Source: Cheiracanthium punctorium (taxonomy: Eukaryota > Arthropoda > Arachnida > Araneae > Cheiracanthiidae). Taken from it: a DNA stretch of 64,000 bases. The DNA lies in contig JAWZYV010011897.1 in NCBI GenBank assembly GCA_038373885.1, positions 1-64,000 on the forward strand. Reading direction: 5' to 3'. The translations under genes were made by a program, and so were the position numbers. The notes under the pieces were generated by a model, which had not been told where the DNA came from, did not search any database, and saw nothing but the letters and a program-made list of their open reading frames with translations. Shown in pieces: positions 56,416 to 64,000 of this stretch (position 1 is its first letter; the number at the start of each line of letters is the position of its first letter).

Positions 56416-58655
56416 CATTATACGGATTTCATGCCTAAATAAACTGCTTAAAAATTAAATTTCATTTTATTTTTTAGCTTAATGCACTAAAATACATGGA
56501 TGGGGGGGGCGGGGAAATAAAGTTTAGTTTACCTTACGTAAAGCGTATTCAGCAGAGAACAAACGAGCTGTTCTACGAAGAAATTCAGCTAAGTGATAAA
56601 CTGGAATAAAATACTTCGGAAACGGTGATGTAATGGGCGAAAATGTGAGAGTGCACAAAGAACTTGATGAAAACATATCGTGTGTTCCAGTAAGTGGCAA
56701 TTTTAACATCACGCAGACAAAATAAAAAAATAAAAAATTCTTCAGCCTTTGTTCGCTAAAGTTAAGTTTAGGTGTGAAGCTCACAAGCTGCTTCACGCCA
56801 TTATAAATAAACTGTGAAAGATGCTCTCTCTGTTCCCGGATAATGAATTCTCATTTTCTGCTTTGAAAACTTTTTATATAAAATTCGGTTCTTTCGTGGG
56901 CTCTACTTTTTTGGCAAAATAAATAGAATGTTTGATGTTAGAATTTGTAATCAATTCGCTTAATACTTTTCTCTTTCGTAAGATAAAAACAAGTTCTTCT
57001 TTCTAATGTTCTGGTGACACAGGAATGCTCTAACACCATCTCATCAGTCTGATGACAATGCAACATTGTGCCTGAAGCTCTTCGAACGATCGCAAATGTT
57101 TACTGGATTAACAATCCAAAAAAAGAAGGAATGAGAATAGGCTACTGATTGCATCTGAAGAAGAAAATATGAGTGGATTAAAGAATCAGTCCCATTCACT
57201 GCAAATACGAAGAAGAAAGCTTTGCTCTTTTGAATGATCTCATGTAAATCGAACTTATTTGTTGGTTTTTACCTTAGAAACTTCAAAAGGTGGCGTCATT
57301 ATCTTTTTTTAACCGATGTTTTCGTTAGGTACGACATGCGTATTTGCGTGTTTTGAAAGCGCGAGAATAAATTTTTATCGTTGTGTCGCCAAAAATTAAG
57401 GTAATGTTAAAAGTAAGAAAATAAAAATAAATACACTAGTCCCTCTATTCTGAAAATCAGCCTATTCCGAGCAGAGTTTATAAAAAATACCGATCCTGTT
57501 ATTTTTACTTGTGATATTTATTTATTTACCGTGTTTACTCGCGTAGTAGTCGCACTTTCTTTGCCAATTTTTCATAATGAAAGCCTAGATGAGACTATTA
57601 CGCGGAGAAATCTACTACACAATATTGTACACTCTAATGCTAAAAGATTACTGGTATTATAATAAAATTAGTAACTTTCTCAAATGCTATTTGCCTTATA
57701 TTAAATAATCTTTTCGTCAGTTGCAAGCAAAAAAGAGGCATTTTTTCTTTTTATTGTAATATTTTTATAAGCATAAATGAAGGTCAAATACGCGACTGCG
57801 AGATTTATTCGGGGAAAATATTTTGACAATTGTTTCTGCTTCAAACGGGGGGTGCCACTATTATGCGAGGGCGAGTATTATGCTCCGTAAACACTTCGGT
57901 ATTTGACACACACTTCGGTATTTGACAAATTCGCAGCAAATGATTTATTTATACATCCTCTTAAGGGTTTCCCTCTAAATTTTTGATAACAACCCTAAAT
58001 TTCTTGTACAGAAAATGGAATGTATTCCAAATACCTTTAAAAAAGCCCCCTCCCCCAAATAAATAAATAAACAAAAATAAAAAATACATCCACACACACA
58101 AGATTCATGATTTTTTTTTTCAAAAGGCTCGTTACGCAAAAGATTTGGATTCAGCTATTCGTAGAATCTAATAGCTTTCATTCATACAATTCGTGGAATC
58201 AGCCTATGCAAAGCCTTTTTTTCTTTTCCAATTCTGTTTCCCGTTAAAGGTGCTAAGTAAATGCGCAAACGTTTCTCTGTCGCATTGATGAGAAAATAAG
58301 AATGTTCCTGAACCTTTCTAAACGATGTTTATACTGTCGGCAATGGAGCAGAGGAAAAAAGAAAACGATCGTTTCTACTAATTCCTATTCATTGAGCGCA
58401 CAGAAAAGGAGTAACTTGTTTTAATTCCTATATTTATTTCACCTGTAAAAGGAAATAATCTTTAATGCAATCATTTCAATACCTACGAAGAGGAATTTTA
58501 ATTCACACATATTTTCAATGCTTATCTGTCGAATTCGGAAAATTTTCTTTATTTCTTTTTCGTATAATCCTAGTTATATAGTTGCTATTGATTCCCCGGG
58601 ATGAACCCAACATTTGATACGAAGGGAAATAAACAGGTTAACTATTCGTTGCGCA
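56416..58655. other. No supported gene; one ambiguous open patch
   Basis: At 56524-56796 the minus strand is open for 90 codons and the plus strand has a short open run ending in a GTAAGT donor-like site (56692-56697). Neither frame shows a family motif. The rest is AT-rich. Confidence 0.3.
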
Positions 58656-59045
58656 ATAACCCTTTGAGGCGCAATGCTTTCCCAATGCTAAAAAAAGGGC
58701 AGCTGTTGCCATCGCTCGACTTAACTACCAGCAATATGGTCGATCGTCCGCCCTCTTGCTGGTAGTTAAGTCGAGCGATGGCAACAGCTGCCCTTTTTTC
58801 AGCATTGGGCAATCTATCCAGCTGTTCTCGCATTCTTCCATTTTTCAGCAGATGTCAGTGCCGTTAAAAACAATCATGACAATTTTTTACGGGAAATGAC
58901 GTGCTCAAAAGTAAAGGATTCTCGTGGAGCTATGTCACCCGCAACTATTTTTATAGAAATCAAATCTATTCTTCGTGACTGGCAGCAGTCAAAACGTCAG
59001 AGTTTGGTGTTCCCAGAGTGGGAACACTGCGCGTTAAAGGGATAA
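58656..59045 (-). mobile_element. piggyBac-like MITE, copy 6 (minus orientation)
   Basis: CCCTTTGAGGCGCAA at the left and GCGCGTTAAAGGG at the right. Both flanks read ATAA instead of TTAA. It contains a short palindrome at 58676-58810. The frames at 58642-58833 and 58966-59196 are repeat-derived. Confidence 0.65.
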
Positions 59046-59483
59046 TGTATGCCAATCCTAATGCTTTTTCTTCGTCGCCCCCTCCCCTCCGAATGTCCAT
59101 AAAATGAGGCGTTTGCGATGTGGCAGTAAAACACGCTTGTCGATGTCGAGATGAGCAAGGCGTTGGAAGTGGCTTCGCTATATTCTCACTACCCAAACTA
59201 GCATGTGCTTTACGTCTTGTACCTTGAAGTTATACTGGCCAAGGCGTTGATTCCCATTCCAACGCTTTCACCAGACAGGAAGAAGTGCCGTCCCCTCGCT
59301 CTCTCCTCTCTTGAAACTGTCTCCCACACCCTTAGGCTTCACACGATCGCATTTACTTTTCTAATTTCCCAGCTTCCTCCCACAAAAGTCAATCTTTTTT
59401 GTAGTGACCGGATTTGTATCTCTCCTGTTGGTTTTCGGCTTTTGGAAAGCGATCAGTGTCACTGGAACAGCTTTAGAAGCAAA

Positions 59484-59830
59484 CCAATAATGTTAAACAT
59501 TCCAAAAAAATTAGTAAAGCTTCTTCACCCAAATCCTCTATGGACTAATACTAACAGTAAAGGTGTATGTCTCATGCAACATGGAAAAAAATTCATAGGC
59601 ACAAAAATCACCTTCAAAAATGAGCCAAGGAGTTAACCTGTTCAGTGAAATATTGCGAAATTCTATATGTTTAACATTTTTTCAAGAGTGTCTTCTAATT
59701 CCTTCAGTTTCGTTGTTTATAACAGCTCATAATATAATTTGTAAAGAGGCATTCTAAAATTTTCGAGTTCTCTAGCGCAATTAATTTCTTTAAAAAGCTG
59801 TTCAAAAGTTGCATGCTTTCCAAAAAGAAC
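59484..59830 (+). repeat. Dispersed repeat, copy 2 (partners 230-335 and 2222-2470)
   Basis: More complete copy joining both blocks seen separately at the left end of the window. The 143-codon frame 59205-59636 runs into it and shares the ending FKNE/GxxRS only because of the repeat. Confidence 0.5.
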
Positions 59831-60307
59831 AGCCTTAAAAATTGCATCTATTGCTAAATGTAATTTAAACACTATTAAAAAGATCTTTTTCGTCATTTTC
59901 TTATGCTGAAAAAAAAAATTGACACTCGTCGACCGTGCCCTAATCTCAAAATGCCGACTAATGTGAAAGGCAAAAGTGGTGCCGGTTTGCAGAGGTATTT
60001 CGGGATGAATTTGTATGAAATTTCAGAATGGTTTCAAGGTTGCAGTGAAGTAAATAAGTTAGTTCATTCCCAAAAATTGTAAAGAACAAGTTAACGCTGT
60101 GGCAACTCCTCTCCTCCGTTTTACATGTGCAGCTGTTTAAACATTTTTGTCCTTTTTAAAAATGGTCACAGGGCTAATATATTTTCCAACGCATTATATT
60201 TAAAGTCAGGAAACGCCACTGATTTATAACTGTATTTTACTATTTCCTACATGAAGTGATAAATAAAGCCAGGGAAAAAACATTCAAAATACTGGTGTTA
60301 AACGATG

Positions 60308-60459
60308 AAGTAAATAAAAAGCTTTGTAAAAAACACACATAAGAAGTAACAGGTAAGTAGATACGTACGTTTCGACTAAAACAATTTTTAGTCGAAACGT
60401 ACGTATCTACTTACCTGTTACTTCTTATGTGTGTTTTTTACAAAGTTTTTTATTTACTT
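60308..60459. repeat. Near-perfect hairpin, ~72-bp arms
   Basis: The left arm runs AAGTAAATAAAAAGCTTTGT, then AAAAAACACACATAAGAAGT and AACAGGTAAGTAGATACGTA, through TTTCGACTAAAA. The right arm is its inverse with only one or two changes, around a loop of about six bases (ACAATT). The arms contain CAGGTAAGT, a splice-donor-like string, on the plus strand. Confidence 0.8.
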
Positions 60460-61589
60460 TAAATAAAGCCAGGCTTAGACTGAAATGTTTGGGTGCTTCC
60501 GCTCCCCATGGTGCTACGAGAGATGAAATACCGTTCGCTAAATGGCCCTCTTCTTCAGTAACAAATCACGAAGATGATATTTACCCATCACACCCCGCAC
60601 TTCTGGATTGAGTTTCTTTGGTAAAAAATCTTAGGCTGCAGGCGAGGATTTCGCGTTAGTTCTACTCATGGAAAACTCGCGTTGTAGAGTGAGTCCCACT
60701 GTATTCTATAAGCGAAGCGTTCAACATGGTTATTTACTTTTTAAAGATACAGTGAAAAGAAAATAAAATGAGTTGTCATATTGAATGCCCTGAAGCAAGG
60801 AGGGAATAAAGCGTTGTAAAAATGTAAGAAAATATCCGTTTCTGTAAAAGGAATAAATGGATGCAGTATTCTCCTTATTGTCACTATCTTCATTATGTGA
60901 TTCTATATTGCAACAATTTTTATTTCTATTTTTCACTTTTGTCTTCTTCCTAAGTACTATCTTAAGTTTCTATCTAACGTCCGGCGTTAAATGCTTTCTT
61001 TTATTTACTTTATCTACTAGAAGTTCGTAGAGAACTTTGAGCATCATCACAGTTTTTTAGAACAACATTGAAAGGGGATTACTTCAATTATGACTAGACT
61101 TATTTGTATATGCTTCTTCATTTTCGGTAATATGAGAAAGGTGCGTTTTAAAATTTTTAGAAACCTAAATTTTCATTTCATTAAATAGATATCTATATAT
61201 AGTTGTTCTTTATTTTTTGTAGTTGAAACAAATACGATATAAACTCTTTTTAATTTGCTAGATTCCCAGTTTCTAAGAGCTGTTATAATAATACTATCTA
61301 GAATTCCAATCCTACTATTTAGACGAAATTTCTATTGACAAATTTTCCTTTATGTTTCTCAGAGATCTTAGTTTACTCTAGATTTGTTTACTCGTTGGTC
61401 CAAGTATGTCGTTAATCACTGTACCACTGTATTTGTAATAGATTTTTTTTAGGCAAGCCTTTTCAAAGATTGGAGAGAAGTATGATACATCCTGTATATA
61501 AAGGTAGCAATACCTACTTCAAGTACCAATTAAAATTGCAACTCAGATAACTCCTCCTCTGTTATACTTTCCAATTTGAATTATTTATT
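60460..61589. other. Non-coding stretch, nothing recognised
   Basis: AT-rich. The frame 60429-60611 begins in the hairpin arm and has no motif. Confidence 0.4.
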
Positions 61590-62545
61590 AACTAGCCGTC
61601 TCCGGCAACCAGTTGGTTCGCCATATAAATAAATCTTGTGTTTCTCACCGGCTTCCTTGGCACGGATATATCTCAGATTCTGAATGGAATTTAAAATTAA
61701 GATAGTTACAAACAGGGGCGACCCTAGGGTAAGTGGCGCCCTCTGCTCTGCTAACGAAAAAAAGACGCCCCCTTTTATGCTCTACTTAGTTTTTCAGTTC
61801 GACATGACGCCCCTTATTAATTCGACCCTATATTAATTCTGAAGAGCTTTTAGATATATCGGCCGTTATCAAAAAACGGAAAGGAAAAAAAAAAGTAAGA
61901 AAATCTGAAACACTTTCAAATTTTAAATACGCACTAAAGAGCTATAATTAAAAGCGTATCATAATCCATGCGTCTTCCCTATTTTCTTTCCTTATTCTGT
62001 TAAGTTGTAAAGTGTATCATATTCATGAGTGTAATTAAACAAAATTAAATTTGATATTTCTAAAATTCTTTTTCTGTATGTAATACATTAGAAACAGAAG
62101 GGGGGAAAAGTCGCGCAGAAAAATGCATAATTCGAACTGAATGAAAGTTTCAAAAACTTATTTTTTGTTTGTTTGTTTGTTTGAGAAACATGTATTTCGG
62201 ATTTGTGTGCTTGGCCCGTATTCAGCTTATAAATCCACGTCAGAAGGAAAAACTTATTCAGGTGATTTTATTTATTAAAAACTGCGTATTCTATAAGTTT
62301 GCTCAGTCTGTCGACGGCTTTGTAAAAAAAAAATGCTCTATTCATTTTTATATATAAAAGATAGTTTTTTTTATATTATAGGAACAGTGTTTTTTCGCGC
62401 GATAAAAAATAGCCTGTTTGTTAATTCAGGACTTTAACTGCCTTTATTTTAAAGTTCATCCAAATACGTCAAATTGTTTCAGCTTGAAAGAGCAACAAAC
62501 ATACATACAAACATTGACATTTATAATATTAGTAGGACTACACTT
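61590..62545 (+). repeat. Probable interspersed repeat
   Basis: Starts near AACTAGCCGTCTCCGGCAAC and ends with AACATACATACAAACATTGA then TTATAATATTAGTAGGA. Start and end strings of this type are common in arthropod interspersed repeats. I do not assign a class. A hAT-like CAGGGGCGACCCTAGGG lies at about 61713. Confidence 0.35.
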
Positions 62546-64000
62546 GAAATTGTTTTTCAGTACTGAATTCTAAGCTATCAAGAGGTATTGTTGTTACAAA
62601 AATGATTTGCTCTTTCTTGTAGATTTTGTAGATAATTAATTAAACTTGACGTAGAAGTCACGATGAATTTATCCTGACGATGAATTTATCCTCACAAATT
62701 TAATTCCAAGAACCATTACCGGTAAACGCCATACTTATCAGAGTTACTTAAAATTGCTTTGAATGTTTTACGTGCTTTAAAGAAACTACAATTCAATAGT
62801 TTTTGCAACAGCAAGCGTTCATTATATACTTACTAAGAATTCTAAATAGAATTTTATATATTTTCTTAAGATTCTAATAACTCTTGCGCCATTATTATAT
62901 TTCGAAAATAAGCATTTGTGTAAAAATTAATAAAGAACTTGAAACCTCTATTGAAGAAATCGAGTTAATAATAAGTAACTCGGTTAAATAAAAAATAATA
63001 ACAGTAGTAAAGTTGGATCTTTTTGGAAGGGGGGGGGCGTTACAAAAGGGCCATCCTTTCTCGGCTATAAAAGGTTTCAATTTCACACGCGCAGGAAAGT
63101 GAAGGAACAAAAATTAACAAGGTACGAAAGAAAAGTAGTTGCCAAACATAAGAAGGAAAAGTAAGAAATCCAGAGAGAATAGAATTTGAAAGAAGGCGTT
63201 AGATGGGTGAGAAATTAGCAAAAAAGCATAACAAGTTTTAAAAAATAAGTTAATAAAATAAAAAAAAGAACAAAAATTATTGAAATGAATAATAAAAATA
63301 AATAAATAACAAAAACAGAATAATAAAAGAACAATGACATTAACAATAACTTTTTTTTTGTACCAGAGAATCCTGAATGGTAAACAAACGTGTTCAAGAT
63401 ATGCCTGGAACACATATTACAAAAAGATGTACAATAGGATGTGCTGAAAAAAAAAATTAAGGAAAATATAATAGTGCAGAAAATTTGTCCAGTCTTGTTC
63501 TAAATAACAAGCAAAAATTAAAAAGATTAAAAACCCCACAAAAATGTCTACACAAAGGGCCCAAAGATTCGATATTTCGGTAAATTATTGTTACTGAGCA
63601 GTGCATAGTAACTAAAATAAAAATTAACTTTACAATATCATAGGGCGGAAAATTTATTTCTCTACTACATCTGAGTTGTTCGAAAGCTTGAAAAATATCT
63701 CCAAAGCCTTCAATGGTCAAAAGTTTTACTGTTTCGATGAATTATTCTTATTGAGTATCGCGTTTAATAGTTAAAATACAATTTTTAAAATTCACTTGTC
63801 ACAGGGCGGGAAAATGATGTTTTTCTGAAAGTATGTAGCTTTGAAAATTTCAGAAAGTCTGAAAACTAGCTTCTGTCGTAGCATAAATATTAGTTGCCTA
63901 TAATGAAAATATAATAGAATACTCATTTAGAAAAACAGTAATTTGTCTTGGAACTGGATAGCTTTAGATTGTGTATAACTCTTATATAACAATGTTTTTC
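62546..64000. other. AT-rich stretch to the end, no gene seen
   Basis: A G-run at 63030-63038 and poly-T/poly-A tracts. Open frames at 62895-63110, 63114-63413, 63215-63415 and 63457-63720 (all -) are hydrophobic by AT composition and show no motif. Confidence 0.4.

Noticed and set aside
56524..56796. 90-codon minus-strand frame followed by a GTAAAC donor-like site, with a plus-strand run ending at GTAAGT
   Set aside because: Both strands look partly open, neither has a recognisable family motif, and no acceptor-donor pair or partner exon was found.
59205..59636. 143-codon plus-strand frame
   Set aside because: Its second half lies in a dispersed repeat also found at 230-335 and 2222-2470. 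The first half has no motif and low-complexity composition.
63114..63413. Hydrophobic 99-codon frame resembling a membrane protein
   Set aside because: Phe/Leu/Ile content is explained by A/T homopolymers. No start context, no family pattern.

Overview
The window is AT-rich eukaryotic DNA, almost certainly from an arthropod. It has introns-era gene remnants, tRNA-derived SINEs, TA- and TTAA-flanked DNA transposons and many simple repeats, and no prokaryotic gene organisation. A decayed gene resembling an arthropod gustatory receptor, a DUF4817-type transposase remnant and several repeat families fit an arachnid, most likely a spider. That last step is inference and cannot be proved from this sequence. 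More than 95% of the window is non-coding or mobile DNA, and most open frames in it are chance or lie inside repeats.

Only two loci look like intact genes: 23450-24628 (392 aa) and 52112-52690 (192 aa), both on + and 28.7 kb apart. They are single-exon paralogues of a family I do not recognise. They share an N-terminal block, a central helical block, a promoter (upstream box, TATA box, 5' UTR segment identical at 30 of 31 bases) and a polyadenylation region. The first carries a C-terminal array of five 19-residue basic repeats that the second lacks. They are the best candidates for an undescribed gene family in this window.

Region by region: 1-3152 holds dispersed repeats and two tRNA-derived SINEs. 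3153-5401 (-) is a gustatory-receptor-like pseudogene split by a 1275-bp TA-flanked element. 6041-7960 is an element with inverted repeats of about 350-400 bp around a broken gene with a FEN/PIN-like nuclease segment and a Cys-rich CXC-like segment. 8235-9025 is a mariner-like element with a 45-codon DUF4817 remnant. 9766-11049 and 18816-19129 are pogo/Tigger-like. 11681-17804 is a near-perfect tandem duplication of 3.06 kb. 20-23 kb has hairpins and a TTAA-flanked MITE just upstream of the first orphan gene. 25-36.4 kb is repeats, including a 3-kb element with CCCAGCAAAC ends. 36745-38665 is a modular repeat with internal ~170-bp modules. 38.8-47.6 kb has three more TTAA MITEs plus decayed tandem arrays. 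47.6-51.5 kb is SINEs and dispersed repeats. 52 kb is the second orphan gene. 54-64 kb is satellite-like arrays, a SINE, another MITE, a 150-bp near-perfect hairpin and AT-rich DNA with nothing recognisable.

No rRNA gene, functional tRNA gene or CRISPR array was seen. All family assignments were made by eye without database searches.
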